This document shows, in pieces, positions 43,396 to 52,612 of a DNA stretch of 64,000 nucleotides (positions are counted from its first letter, which is position 1; every line of letters begins with the position of its first letter). Under the pieces are notes generated by a model, which was given only the letters and a program-made list of their open reading frames with translations, was not told where the DNA came from and searched no databases. This DNA comes from Planctomycetota bacterium. GTDB taxonomy: Bacteria; Planctomycetota; UBA8108; UBA1146; JAJFFE01. Where the stretch lies: the NCBI GenBank assembly GCA_021776775.1, contig JAJFFE010000194.1, positions 1-64,000 on the forward strand, written 5' to 3'. A program made the translations under genes and the position numbers.

Positions 43396-44543
43396 GTTTC
43401 GCGAACGCTTCGACCGCAGCTCCTGCTACGTCGGTCCCGTGGTGGAGCACGACGTTGCTTGAGCCCGAGGCAGAAGCGGTCGCGCAGGCCGTGCGTGACC
43501 GACGAATCGCGATGGGGCCGGTCACCGAGACCTTCGAAAGAGAGTTCGCCGATCGACTCGGCGTTGCGCACGCGCTCGCCGTTCCCAGCGGGAGTGTCGC
43601 GTTGTTGATGGCGCTACTCGCGCACGGCGTCGGTCCGGGTGACGAAGTAATCGTGCCGAACCGAACGTTCATCGCAACCGCTCACGCCGTGTTGATGGCG
43701 GGAGCGACGCCGGTACTCGCCGAGGTGCGCGCCGACGTTCCGCTTCTCGATCTCGATAGCGTCGCGGCACGAATCAGCCCGCACACTCGCGCGCTCCTAC
43801 CGGTTCACTTGAACGGTCGCGCCGTCGACATGGAGGCCGTGAACGCGTTGGCTGATCGTCACGGACTCGTCGTGATCGAGGACGCGTGCCAAGCGCTGTT
43901 TTCTCGTCGCGGGGATCGGTGGCTGGGAACAGAGTCCGACGCCGGCTGCTACTCCTTGGGGGTGGCAAAACTAATCACGTGCGGTTATGGCGGAGTGGTT
44001 GTTTGCCACGCTGAGTCCACTAGAGATCGATTGATCGCGCTGCGCAATCACGGAGTCTTGGATACGTCGAAGCCGGGTTATGGATCGCTGGGGTTCAACT
44101 TCAAGTTCTCGGACATGATGGCTGCGATCGCACGAGTTCAGCTCGAGCGTGCGCAAGAACACGGCGATCGGGTGACCGAGGTTTATCGTCGGTATCGCGC
44201 CGCGCTGTCCAATTGGGACGGTATCCAGATGATTCCCGTGGACATCGAGGCGGGCGAAGTCCCGTTGTATCCCGAAGTTGTCACCGCTAACCGTGCTTCC
44301 CTTCGCGCGCATCTCGCCGACGGTTCGATCCAGTGTCAGGACATGGCACCGAGCCTTCACCTCTCCCCGCATCTCGCCGCCGCCAACCCGAGCCCGGCGT
44401 ACGCGCGATCAGAGCGGTACGACGAGTCGGGGCTGATCCTGCCTGGCGGCCCCTCGCAGCCCTTGGCGAATGTCGACCTAGTCATTTCCCACCTGCAGAA
44501 GTGGTCACATCGCCTGATGGGACCGGAGGGCGCTGGCACCTAG
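43356..44543 (+). CDS. DegT/DnrJ/EryC1/StrS family sugar aminotransferase (second copy)
   Basis: A 395-residue PLP enzyme with PSGSVALLMALLAHGV (about 77-92), IEDACQALF and the Schiff-base Lys in GCYSLGVAKLITCG (about 205). A GTG at 43392 that overlaps the upstream stop as GTGA is an alternative start and would shorten it by 12 residues. It follows the Gfo/Idh enzyme, the pairing used to make amino sugars from keto-sugar nucleotides. It is only distantly like the copy at 35.8 kb, so the two are not a recent duplication. Confidence 0.9.
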   Translation: MAKGRGTLSLHGVSFANASTAAPATSVPWWSTTLLEPEAEAVAQAVRDRRIAMGPVTETFEREFADRLGVAHALAVPSGSVALLMALLAHGVGPGDEVIVPNRTFIATAHAVLMAGATPVLAEVRADVPLLDLDSVAARISPHTRALLPVHLNGRAVDMEAVNALADRHGLVVIEDACQALFSRRGDRWLGTESDAGCYSLGVAKLITCGYGGVVVCHAESTRDRLIALRNHGVLDTSKPGYGSLGFNFKFSDMMAAIARVQLERAQEHGDRVTEVYRRYRAALSNWDGIQMIPVDIEAGEVPLYPEVVTANRASLRAHLADGSIQCQDMAPSLHLSPHLAAANPSPAYARSERYDESGLILPGGPSQPLANVDLVISHLQKWSHRLMGPEGAGT

Positions 44544-44620
44544 AGTCTGGTCAATGGATTCGAGTCACGCTGCATGTTTCACGCGGCGCGGGCTCTCGCC
44601 CCTAGACCGACGGGAAGCCG

Positions 44621-44978
44621 ATGCCGATATCCGCAGAGTTTGGTGACCACGTCACGGTCCACGTCTCAGGACGGATCGATTTTCGTGACCTCGTGACGTT
44701 CTTCTCCACCGAGTTGACGCCTAAGCTCACGGGACCGTTTTCCATGTTGGTCATCGACGACTCGAGCTCGTTCGCCCCGACCAAAGAGCAGATTCCCCAC
44801 TTCCTCGATTCGCTCGATCGGTTGAGAGCGGCACGCGATGGGGTTCGTCGTGCACCGCGACGTGCAGTTTGGCATCGGTCGCATGATCGAGAAGTACGCG
44901 GAGCTGAGGGATCTGGAGTTTCGCGTGTTCAGGACGTTGGCCGAAGCGGAGCTCTGGCTTCCCGACACGCAGGTCTGA
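44621..44978 (+). pseudogene. STAS/SpoIIAA-like protein gene with a single-base frameshift
   Basis: The first frame reads PISAEFGDHVTVHVSGRIDF through QIPHFLDSLDRLRAAR; one base later the frame moves to ATG GGG TTC and continues as GFVVHRDVQFGIGRMIEKYAEL and EFRVFRTLAEAELWLPD to a natural stop. Joined, about 118 residues match SpoIIAA-like STAS proteins, which end in a similar FR-x-x-EAxxWL segment. One G too many around 44838 accounts for it. A sequencing error or a programmed shift cannot be excluded from the sequence alone. Confidence 0.6.
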
Positions 44979-45309
44979 GGTGCTTGGTCGCTCCGCTCCG
45001 CCGGGACGGCGGGCCTACTACGCAAGAACCCTGAGCTCGACCGGCGCTTTCACGGGTAGCTTAAGCGCGATCGTGCTACCATGCGCCCGCCCGAAGTTAG
45101 CTTCCGGAGCTCTGCCCGCCATGCTCTGGAGCGACCGCGCGTCCTCGCCGGCACGCCGCGGTCTCAACGGTTCCAGTGAGTCGCAACGGCTCCAGTGAGA
45201 AGACGCTTGCCTTGCGAGGCATCTCACTGTGGCTCCTCACTGCGACTCCTCACCGTGGCGTGACCCTCCCCGAGGTTCATCGCCGAGTGCAGTCAGGCCG
45301 AGCGCGTTG
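44979..45309. other. Intergenic region before the nucleotide-sugar epimerase run
   Basis: No gene is visible in about 330 bases. It contains short direct repeats of CCAGTGAG (near 45171 and 45190) with partly inverted copies (TCTCACTG, CCTCACTGCG) near 45220-45245, which may form a hairpin or a control region for the genes to the right. A clean promoter was not found. Confidence 0.4.
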
Positions 45310-46368
45310 ATGAGCAGTAGCGGGCGGCAACCCGAAACCACCGATGATCCGAGCGGACGCGCGACGCACTGCGCTCGCGTGGTCGTCTTGGGTGCCAACT
45401 CATTCTCAGGTCAAGATTTCGTCGACCTTCTCCTCGACGATCCCGATCGCCAGGTTCTGGGAATCAGCCGATCGGCCGAGCGATCTAGGTTGTTCTTGCG
45501 CTACAAGGACCGTGAACGCGAGCAGCTCGACCGCTACGTTTATCACGCGCTCGATCTCAACCGCGACCTCGACGTCGTGATCGCCATGATCGATGACTTT
45601 CAGCCCGACGCGATCGTCAACTTTGCGGCGCAGAGCGAAGTCGCTCCGAGTTGGGATCACCCGGAGCATTGGTTCCAAACGAACACGGTCGCACTCGCAA
45701 AGTTGGTCAATCACCTTCGACGTTCGTCGACGCTATCGCGGTTCGTTCAGATATCGTCACCCGAGGTCTACGGGACGTGCGAAGGCCGGGTGCTCGAAAG
45801 CGCACCGTTGCGTCCTTCGACGCCGTACGCCGCGTCGAAGGCGGCCGCGGACCTTCTCCTCGAGACGTATCGCCGGCAGTTCGATTTTCCGCTCGTGACG
45901 GTTCGCGCCACCAACGTCTACGGCGCGCGTCAACAGCTCTACAAGATCATTCCTCGTACGGCGGTCTACTTGCGACTGGGTCGTCGAATTCCTCTTCATG
46001 GCGGCGGCGAAGCAGTCAAATCGTACATTCACATTCGCGACGTTTCGCGCGGGGAACTGGCGTGCCTCGAGCGAGGACAGCTCGGCGCTGTCTATCACTT
46101 GTCGCCACCCGCGGGCATTTCGGTGCGAGCGGTCGTCGAGCGTCTGTGCCAGCTGCACGGGATGGATATCGGCAACGTCGTCGACATCGTCTCCGAGCGT
46201 CCCGGACAAGATGCGGCTTACGTGATCGATTCGTCCCGGGCGCAGGAGGAACTCGGTTGGCAACCGCGCTGCACCATCGAAGACGGTCTGCGCGAGGTGA
46301 GCGACTGGGTCGAATCTGAGTTTTCCGCGATTCAAGCGGAACCCCTCGAGTACGAGCATCGGGAGTAA
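45310..46368 (+). CDS. NAD-dependent epimerase/dehydratase (GDP-mannose 4,6-dehydratase-like)
   Basis: A 352-residue extended SDR. It has VLGANSFSGQDFVD as the NAD-binding loop, NFAAQSEVAPSWDHP, the catalytic SSPEVYGTCEG, Tyr and Lys in TPYAASKAAADLLL, then TVRATNVYGARQQ and YIHIRDVSRG. The presence of Glu in SPEVYG suggests a dehydratase such as GDP-mannose or dTDP-glucose 4,6-dehydratase. The ATG at MSSSGRQPE was chosen because the earlier frame is composition-only. It opens a long rightward run of sugar genes. Confidence 0.87.
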   Translation: MSSSGRQPETTDDPSGRATHCARVVVLGANSFSGQDFVDLLLDDPDRQVLGISRSAERSRLFLRYKDREREQLDRYVYHALDLNRDLDVVIAMIDDFQPDAIVNFAAQSEVAPSWDHPEHWFQTNTVALAKLVNHLRRSSTLSRFVQISSPEVYGTCEGRVLESAPLRPSTPYAASKAAADLLLETYRRQFDFPLVTVRATNVYGARQQLYKIIPRTAVYLRLGRRIPLHGGGEAVKSYIHIRDVSRGELACLERGQLGAVYHLSPPAGISVRAVVERLCQLHGMDIGNVVDIVSERPGQDAAYVIDSSRAQEELGWQPRCTIEDGLREVSDWVESEFSAIQAEPLEYEHRE

Positions 46369-46412
46369 CCCGTGCGAACGAGCCAACAAGGACGACGAAG
46401 GGGCTGTCGAGC

Positions 46413-47417
46413 GTGACCGTGAGCGTGGTAACCGGCGGCGCCGGATTCATCGGAAGTCACTTGGTCGATCGCCTGCTCGCGCACGGGCATCGCGTTCGGG
46501 TTATCGACGACCTCTCCAACGGTCGTCTCGACAATCTCTCAGGCTGTGCCGGTGACCCGCGTCTCGAGGTCACCGAAGCGGACGTCGCCGACCATGCTCG
46601 AATTGCCGGTGTCTTCAAAGGGGTAGATCACGTCTACCATCTGGCCGCGCTCGCGGACATTGTTCCGTCGATCGACGAGCCGTTGAAGTACCACCGGGCG
46701 AACGTCGACGGCACGGCGAGCGTGCTCGAAGCTGCCCGCCAAGCGGCAGTCGCGCGCTTCGTCTATACCGCGAGCTCTTCCTGCTACGGGATTCCCGACG
46801 AGGTTCCGACATCCGAAGCCGCGCCAATGGCTCCCATGTACCCGTACGCTCTGAGCAAGATGCTCGGGGAGCAACTCGCTCTACATTGGTGTCAGACGTA
46901 CCGACTGCCGGTGGTGTCGCTGCGGCTCTTCAATGTGTACGGGCCACGGTCGAGAACGTCTGGAACCTACGGCGCGGTCTTCGGAGTGTTCTTGGCGCAG
47001 AAACTCGCGGGCCAGCCGTTCACCGTTGTCGGCGACGGGTCTCAGACTCGAGATTTCACCTACGTGAGCGACGTGGTGAACGCGTTCGTCGCGGCGGCGC
47101 GGTCCGATGCGAACGGTGATTGTCTCAACGTCGGATCCGGTGGCACGTACTCGATACGGTCGCTCGTCGATTTGCTCGGTGGTCCGATCGATTTCATTCC
47201 GAAACGACCCGGCGAGCCGGACTGCACGTTTGCGAACATCGACAAGATTCGAGCTCGACTCGATTGGCAGCCGCAGGTTTCCTTCGTTGAAGGCGTCGAG
47301 CACATGCTGGCCGCCATCGATCATTGGAACGATGCACCGGTCTGGAACGCGGACTCCATCGCAGTGGCAACCGAGCGTTGGTTCGAGTGCCTGACGCCGA
47401 GATCGGAGGCGCGATGA
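46413..47417 (+). CDS. NAD-dependent nucleotide-sugar epimerase
   Basis: A 334-residue extended SDR with VTGGAGFIGSHLVDRLL, YHLAALADIVPSIDEPL, ASSSCYG, Tyr and Lys in YPYALSKMLGEQLA, LRLFNVYGPRS and DFTYVSDVVNAF. It resembles the WbpP / UDP-hexose 4-epimerase branch. The GTG start follows GAAGGGG. Its stop overlaps the start of the nucleotidyltransferase-kinase gene (ATGA). Two different epimerase-type genes in succession suggest sequential changes on one sugar nucleotide. Confidence 0.9.
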   Translation: MTVSVVTGGAGFIGSHLVDRLLAHGHRVRVIDDLSNGRLDNLSGCAGDPRLEVTEADVADHARIAGVFKGVDHVYHLAALADIVPSIDEPLKYHRANVDGTASVLEAARQAAVARFVYTASSSCYGIPDEVPTSEAAPMAPMYPYALSKMLGEQLALHWCQTYRLPVVSLRLFNVYGPRSRTSGTYGAVFGVFLAQKLAGQPFTVVGDGSQTRDFTYVSDVVNAFVAAARSDANGDCLNVGSGGTYSIRSLVDLLGGPIDFIPKRPGEPDCTFANIDKIRARLDWQPQVSFVEGVEHMLAAIDHWNDAPVWNADSIAVATERWFECLTPRSEAR

Positions 47418-49057
47418 CCGATACGACGCGAAAGTCGCCCGGTGTCGAGGAGCGCGCGGGGTCCCCGGAGTCGGCGTCCGTTCGTCCGCTCAGCTCCGAC
47501 AACGCTGCGCAGTTGGGGAGCGAGCAGAAGATCCTCTCGTTCGCAGAGCTCTCGCGTTGGGGAAGCGCTCGCGATAACGCGCGGGTGGTTCACGCGCACG
47601 GTGTGTTCGATCTGCTCCACATCGGCCACATTCGGCATTTAGAGCGGGCTCGGGCGCTCGGCGACCATCTGGTCGTGACCGTGACTCCCGACCGGTTCGT
47701 CAATAAGGGGCCGGATCGCCCGGTGTTCACCGAAAGACTGCGGGCGGAGGCGATCGCGGCGCTCGACTGTGTCGACTACGTCGCTGTCAACCTGTGGCCC
47801 ACCGCGGTCGAGACGATTCGCGGATTGCGTCCGGATGTCTACGTGAAGGGCTCCGAGTACACCGAGGCGGACGACGATGTCACGGGCGGAATCGCGCTGG
47901 AGCGGGCCGCCGTGGAATCGTGCGGGGGGCGGCTCGAGTTCACCGACGAGGTCACATTCAGCTCGTCGAACTTGCTCAACCGTCACACCGACGCTTATCC
48001 CGAGGACGTACGACGGTTCCTCGCCGAGTTCTCCACTCGACACCACACGGACGCGGTGATCGATTGGATCGAACGAGCGAGCTCGCTACGGATCGCCGTC
48101 ATCGGTGAGTCGATCATCGATGAGTACCAGTACTGCGACGCGATCGGGAAGAGTTCCAAGGAGCCGATGCTCGCCGTGCGACCGTACTCCATGGAACGGT
48201 TCGCGGGAGGCGTGCTGGCTGTGGCCAACCACCTCGCCTCGGTTGCAGGCTCGGTGGACGTCGTGTCGGTGATCGGCGGTTCGGATCCCGCGAGTGGATC
48301 GGTCGGGCGAGCGCACGAGGAGTTCATCGCTTCGGAGTTGCACCCGAGCGTGACGCGACGGTTCTCGACGCGTAGCGATGGCCCGACAATCGTCAAGCGA
48401 AGGTTCATAGACCGCTACTTCTTTCACAAGCTGCTCGCTGTCTATGAAATGAACGATTCGCTTCTAGCGGGACCCGACGAAGAGGCGTTCCTCGCGCAGA
48501 TCGACTCGGTGGTTGGAGAGGTCGACCTAGTCGTCGTCGTCGACTTTGGTCACGGCGTGATCGGTCCCCGTGCGATCGAACTGATCTCGAGCCGCGCCAA
48601 GTTCTTGGCCCTCAACGTTCAGTCAAACGCAGGGAATCACGGCTTTCACACGGTGACGCGTTGGCCTCGTGCCGACTACGTCACACTCACGGAAAATGAA
48701 CTTCGGCTCGAGACGAGGGATCCGCACGGTCCGGTGGAACCCCTCGTCGAGATCGTCGCCCAACGCATGGGGTGTGATCGCATGGTCGTGACTCGCGGTG
48801 CCAACGGTTGTCTTTGCCGGGATCACGACGGGTTGCTGATCAAGGTCCCTGCCGTGGCCACACGTATCCGAGACCGGATCGGAGCCGGCGACACGTTCTT
48901 GTCGCTCAGCGCGCCGTGCGTTGTCCAAGGCGCGCCGCTCGAGATCGCAGCGTTGGTTGGGAGCGCAGCGTCGGCGCACGCGGTGGCGACGGTGGGACAC
49001 CGCAGTTCGGTGGAGAAGCTACCGCTGATTCGCCACATTCAGTGTTTGTTGAAGTGA
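47414..49057 (+). CDS. Nucleotidyltransferase-PfkB kinase fusion, HldE-like with reversed domain order
   Basis: The 547-residue protein has a cytidylyltransferase-type domain first (about 55-190): HGVFDLLHIGHIRHLERAR, PDVYVKGSEY and FSSSNLLNRH match the RfaE2/HldE C-terminal half. A PfkB/ribokinase-like kinase follows (about 225-547): IAVIGESIIDEY, FAGGVLAVANHL and the late VATRIRDRIGAGDTFLSL with the catalytic GAGD. Classical HldE has the kinase first. The reaction would be phosphorylation and nucleotide transfer on a heptose-7-phosphate-like sugar. SIS-isomerase and HAD genes downstream complete a GmhA-HldE-GmhB-like set. Confidence 0.88.
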   Translation: MTDTTRKSPGVEERAGSPESASVRPLSSDNAAQLGSEQKILSFAELSRWGSARDNARVVHAHGVFDLLHIGHIRHLERARALGDHLVVTVTPDRFVNKGPDRPVFTERLRAEAIAALDCVDYVAVNLWPTAVETIRGLRPDVYVKGSEYTEADDDVTGGIALERAAVESCGGRLEFTDEVTFSSSNLLNRHTDAYPEDVRRFLAEFSTRHHTDAVIDWIERASSLRIAVIGESIIDEYQYCDAIGKSSKEPMLAVRPYSMERFAGGVLAVANHLASVAGSVDVVSVIGGSDPASGSVGRAHEEFIASELHPSVTRRFSTRSDGPTIVKRRFIDRYFFHKLLAVYEMNDSLLAGPDEEAFLAQIDSVVGEVDLVVVVDFGHGVIGPRAIELISSRAKFLALNVQSNAGNHGFHTVTRWPRADYVTLTENELRLETRDPHGPVEPLVEIVAQRMGCDRMVVTRGANGCLCRDHDGLLIKVPAVATRIRDRIGAGDTFLSLSAPCVVQGAPLEIAALVGSAASAHAVATVGHRSSVEKLPLIRHIQCLLK

Positions 49058-49108
49058 ATTGAGTTCGGTGGTCGGGTTGTTTCGGAACCGGTTGTGAACA
49101 GGAGCGGC

Positions 49109-49792
49109 ATGGAGAATCGAGATCTCTCCTACTACTGCGACAGTTTGAGTCTGTTGCTACGTCGGATCGAGGTCACACGACGATCGGGGGCACCGGTGGA
49201 TCGTGATGAAGGCGCGTTGGAAGTCGTCGAGTTGGTCGTCGATGCCCGCCACGCTGAACGCAAGATCATGGCGATCGGCAACGGAGGTAGCTCGGCGATA
49301 GCGAGTCACCTCGTCACTGACCTCTCCAAGTCGGTGGGCGTCCGCGCGAAAGTGTTCAACGATACCAGTCTGATGACCGCGATCTCAAATGACGAGGGCT
49401 ACGAGTTCGTGTACGAACACCAGCTCATCCAGTGGGCGGAACCCGGTGATGTCCTGTTCGCCATCTCTAGTTCAGGGCGGTCCGCCAATATTCTTCGTGC
49501 GTCGCAGTACGCGGCGGGGCACGGCGTCCGGGTGGTCACACTGTCCGGGTTCGATGCCGACAATCCGTTGCGGCGACACGGCGTGCTGAACTTTCACGTG
49601 CCGTCCCATGACTACGGTCCCGTGGAGTTGACTCATTCGACGATCGCGCACTACTTCACGGATGTGGCGACCACGGTGACTGACTGCGGGGACCACGAGT
49701 TGCCGGGTCCTGATCGAGTTCATGGTCAGCGCACTAGACTGTTCGAAGCGGCTGAACCTTCCCACGAACGACGACGAGGAGGTCTCTCATGA
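49109..49792 (+). CDS. SIS domain protein, phosphoheptose isomerase-like
   Basis: A 227-residue SIS protein. GNGGSSAIASHLVTDLSK (about 57-74), TALIS-like TAISNDEGYEFVYEHQL and ISSSGRSANILRASQYA (about 120-137) match GmhA-type sedoheptulose-7-phosphate isomerases. The ATG follows AGGAG; a GTG at 49094 is possible but less well placed. The C-terminal tail of about 40 residues is extra and rich in Arg. It overlaps the next gene by four bases. The role is probably to form an aldoheptose phosphate for the kinase-transferase. Confidence 0.87.
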   Translation: MENRDLSYYCDSLSLLLRRIEVTRRSGAPVDRDEGALEVVELVVDARHAERKIMAIGNGGSSAIASHLVTDLSKSVGVRAKVFNDTSLMTAISNDEGYEFVYEHQLIQWAEPGDVLFAISSSGRSANILRASQYAAGHGVRVVTLSGFDADNPLRRHGVLNFHVPSHDYGPVELTHSTIAHYFTDVATTVTDCGDHELPGPDRVHGQRTRLFEAAEPSHERRRGGLS

Positions 49793-50817
49793 ATCTTGCT
49801 GGTCGACAAGTGCTGGTCACGGGTGGTGCGGGATACGTGGGGGCAGTTCTCGTCCCCAAACTCTTGAAAGAGGGTTGCCGGGTTCGAGTGATCGATTGGA
49901 TGATCTACGGCGACGGGGTGTTCGGTCGTTGGTCGGGTCACTCCGACCTCGAAGTCATCACGGGTGATATTCGCGATGAGTCCCTGTTGGCATCGGCCGC
50001 AGTCGACTGCACCGATGTGATTCACCTCGCGTGCATCTCCAACGACCCCAGCTTCGAGTTGGATCGCGAACTCAGCCGCTCGGTCAACTTCGACGCCTTC
50101 GAGCCACTGGTCCGCGTCGCGCGCGACGCCGGGGTCGAGCGATTCATCTACGCGTCGACGTCGAGCGTGTACGGGGTGAGCGACGCCCCGAACGTGACCG
50201 AAGATCACCCGCTCGTTCCGCTGACCGACTACAACCGCTACAAGGGGCTGTGCGAACCTATTCTCCATGACGCTGCCCGCGACGATTTCACGACTGTTGT
50301 CATCCGTCCCGCGACCGTCTGCGGCTACTCGCCACGACAGCGGCTCGATCTCACGGTCAACATCTTGACTCACCATGCGCTGAACAAGGGCGTTATCACG
50401 GTGTTTGGCGGTGAACAACAGCGTCCTAACATTCACATCGATGACGTGACGGACCTCTACGTGAAGCTACTCCACGAACCGAAGGAGCGGATCGCCGGGG
50501 AGACGTTCAATGTGGGCTACCAGAACCGAACCGTCCGCGACATCGCTTCGATCGTGCGCGACCAGGTGCAAAATTCAGCGCTCCACCCCCGCGAAGTCGA
50601 AGTGGTGACGACTCCGTCCGACGACATTCGCTCGTATCACATCTCGAGTGACAAGATTCGACGCGTGCTCGGATTCGAAGCGAAGCGGTCCATCGAAGAC
50701 GCGGTGGACGATCTGGTCATTGCGTTCGAGGGTGGCGACATTCCCGATGCAGAGTCGGATCGCTACTACAACGTTCGTCAGATGAAGAATCTGTGCGCGG
50801 CGGGCGCCCTTTCGTGA
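49789..50817 (+). CDS. NAD-dependent epimerase/dehydratase
   Basis: A 342-residue extended SDR: VTGGAGYVGAVLVPKLL, VIHLACISNDPSFELD, ASTSSVYGVSDAP, Tyr and Lys in TDYNRYKGLCEPIL, VIRPATVCGYSPRQR and NIHIDDVTDLYV. The YNRYK catalytic pair and CISNDPS segment are typical of epimerases in heptose or deoxysugar clusters, with unknown substrate. It overlaps the SIS gene and, by GTGA, the transketolase gene. Confidence 0.9.
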   Translation: MNLAGRQVLVTGGAGYVGAVLVPKLLKEGCRVRVIDWMIYGDGVFGRWSGHSDLEVITGDIRDESLLASAAVDCTDVIHLACISNDPSFELDRELSRSVNFDAFEPLVRVARDAGVERFIYASTSSVYGVSDAPNVTEDHPLVPLTDYNRYKGLCEPILHDAARDDFTTVVIRPATVCGYSPRQRLDLTVNILTHHALNKGVITVFGGEQQRPNIHIDDVTDLYVKLLHEPKERIAGETFNVGYQNRTVRDIASIVRDQVQNSALHPREVEVVTTPSDDIRSYHISSDKIRRVLGFEAKRSIEDAVDDLVIAFEGGDIPDAESDRYYNVRQMKNLCAAGALS

Positions 50818-51638
50818 TTCGAGAGCTCGAGACGCTAGCGTCCGACATTCGCATGGAGGTCGTGCGGATGTCCCAGCGCGGTCGCGCGTCGCATCTGGCG
50901 TCGTCGCTGTCGTGTGTCGACCTCTTGGTGGCCGCGACCGAAGCGCTGTCGATCGACCCTGCGGTTGCGAACGACCCGAGTCGGGATCGACTCGTCTTGA
51001 GCAAGGGGCACGCGGTCTCGGCGCTCTACGCGACGCTCGCGCATCGTGGCTTCTTCGCCCGCGCCCGACTCTCCGAATTCAACCAACCGGGTAGTGGCTT
51101 GCCCGAGCAGCCGTCGCCCGGTTGTTGTCCTGGCGTCGAGGTGGCCACTGGGTCGTTGGGACACGGCCTGTCGCTGGCGGCGGGGTTTGCGCTAGCCGCC
51201 AGGATTCAGGGTCGACCGTCCGCCGCGCTAGCGATCTTGAGCGATGGCGAGCTGAACGAAGGCAGCGTCTGGGAGACGGCGATGTTTGCGTCGGCTCGCG
51301 AACTCGGCCGACTAACCGCGGTGGTCGACTTCAATGGTTGGCAAGCCACCGGGCGCAGCCGAGACGTCATGCAGCTCGATCCCTTGCCCGACAAGTGGCA
51401 CGCATTCGGTTGGGACACGGTCGAAGTGGACGGTCATGACGTAGGCGAGTTGCTCGATGCCATCGAAGGGGAGCGCCCGGCGGTGGCGCGACCACGAGCG
51501 ATCATTGCGCACACCGTCAAGGGGCGGGGGGTGTCGTTCATGGAAGACGACAACAACTGGCACTACCGAATTCCGACCGTCGACGAGGTCGATCTTGCGT
51601 GTGCTGAGTTGTCTCGGGCGAACGAGGGGGCGGCTTGA
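50814..51638 (+). CDS. Transketolase N-terminal subunit (TPP-binding)
   Basis: The 274-residue protein carries only the TPP-binding half of transketolase: HLASSLSCVDLLVA, SKGHAVSALYA, GSLGHGLSLAAGFALAAR and SDGELNEGSVWETAMFA with the following DFNGWQATG (Mg/TPP site). The second half is the next gene. It starts with GTG that overlaps the previous stop. Split transketolases in sugar clusters move a two-carbon unit to build or modify unusual sugars, here perhaps sedoheptulose-7-phosphate. Confidence 0.92.
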   Translation: MIRELETLASDIRMEVVRMSQRGRASHLASSLSCVDLLVAATEALSIDPAVANDPSRDRLVLSKGHAVSALYATLAHRGFFARARLSEFNQPGSGLPEQPSPGCCPGVEVATGSLGHGLSLAAGFALAARIQGRPSAALAILSDGELNEGSVWETAMFASARELGRLTAVVDFNGWQATGRSRDVMQLDPLPDKWHAFGWDTVEVDGHDVGELLDAIEGERPAVARPRAIIAHTVKGRGVSFMEDDNNWHYRIPTVDEVDLACAELSRANEGAA

Positions 51639-52612
51639 GAAACGCGTTTGTCCGCGCCCTCGAGCAGCGAGCTGCGGACGATTCCCGAGTCGTCTTGCTG
51701 AGCGGCGATATCGGCAACCGAATGTTTGATGCATTCAAAGAATCGCATCCCGAACGGTTCTACAACTGTGGTGTCGCCGAAGCGAACATGATGAGCGTCG
51801 CCGCCGCGATGGCGCTCGACGGCTTGCGCCCCGTCGTCTACACGATCGCTCCGTTCGTGACAACCCGTTGCCTAGAGCAGATCAAGGTCGACGTTTGTTA
51901 TCACCAGGCGCCGGTTGTCATCGTCGGCGTCGGCGGAGGGTTGTCCTACGCTAGCTTGGGGTCGACGCATCACGCGCTGGAAGATCTGGCGGAGTTGCGC
52001 ACGCTACCGAGGACGACCGTGCTGTGCCCGGGTGACGCGCCCGAAGTCGACGTTCTGTTTCAGCGGGCCATGGATCACAACGATCACCATCCCGGTGCGG
52101 TGTATCTGAGGCTGGGAAAGAAGAACGAGCCGGTCGTTCACACCACGCCCCCCGACGTCGGGGTTGCCCGTTCGACCCGTGTCCGCGAAAGCGGCCAGTC
52201 GGCAGCCGACGTCTGCTTGTTGGCGTGTGGCACGGTGCTACCCGCTGCCGTGGCCGCGGCCGAACGGCTCGCGGCGCTCGGAGTGGCGATCGAGGTATGG
52301 TCGATGCCGAGTGTGAAGCCGCTCGACGAAGAAACGCTCTCCGACTGCTTCTCGCAAGGGCAACTGGTCGTGACCTGGGAAGAGCACGCACTCGCCGGCG
52401 GCTTCGGGAGCGCTGTATCCGAGTGGTTGACCGATCGTGCCGCCGCCGAGGGAGCGTGGCCGCGGTCGACGCTGCTTCGCATCGGCGTCGCCGATCAATT
52501 CGTCAAGTCCATCGGCAGCGTCGATCGAGTGCGCGCTGACCTTGGCATGGATCCTCCGGCGGTTGCATGTCGGATTCACGAAGCCTTGCGAACGACGAGG
52601 TCCTATTCATGA
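51635..52612 (+). CDS. Transketolase C-terminal subunit
   Basis: A 325-residue partner with the pyrimidine-binding domain (VVLLSGDIGNRMFDAF, FYNCGVAEANMMSVAAAMAL with the catalytic Glu, APFVTTRCLEQIKVD) and a transketolase C-terminal domain (VCLLACGTVLPAAVAAAERL, QLVVTWEEHALAGGFGSAV). It starts with TTG overlapping the previous stop and ends with an ATGA overlap, so the two halves are coupled in translation and should form an alpha2-beta2 enzyme. Confidence 0.92.
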   Translation: MRNAFVRALEQRAADDSRVVLLSGDIGNRMFDAFKESHPERFYNCGVAEANMMSVAAAMALDGLRPVVYTIAPFVTTRCLEQIKVDVCYHQAPVVIVGVGGGLSYASLGSTHHALEDLAELRTLPRTTVLCPGDAPEVDVLFQRAMDHNDHHPGAVYLRLGKKNEPVVHTTPPDVGVARSTRVRESGQSAADVCLLACGTVLPAAVAAAERLAALGVAIEVWSMPSVKPLDEETLSDCFSQGQLVVTWEEHALAGGFGSAVSEWLTDRAAAEGAWPRSTLLRIGVADQFVKSIGSVDRVRADLGMDPPAVACRIHEALRTTRSYS

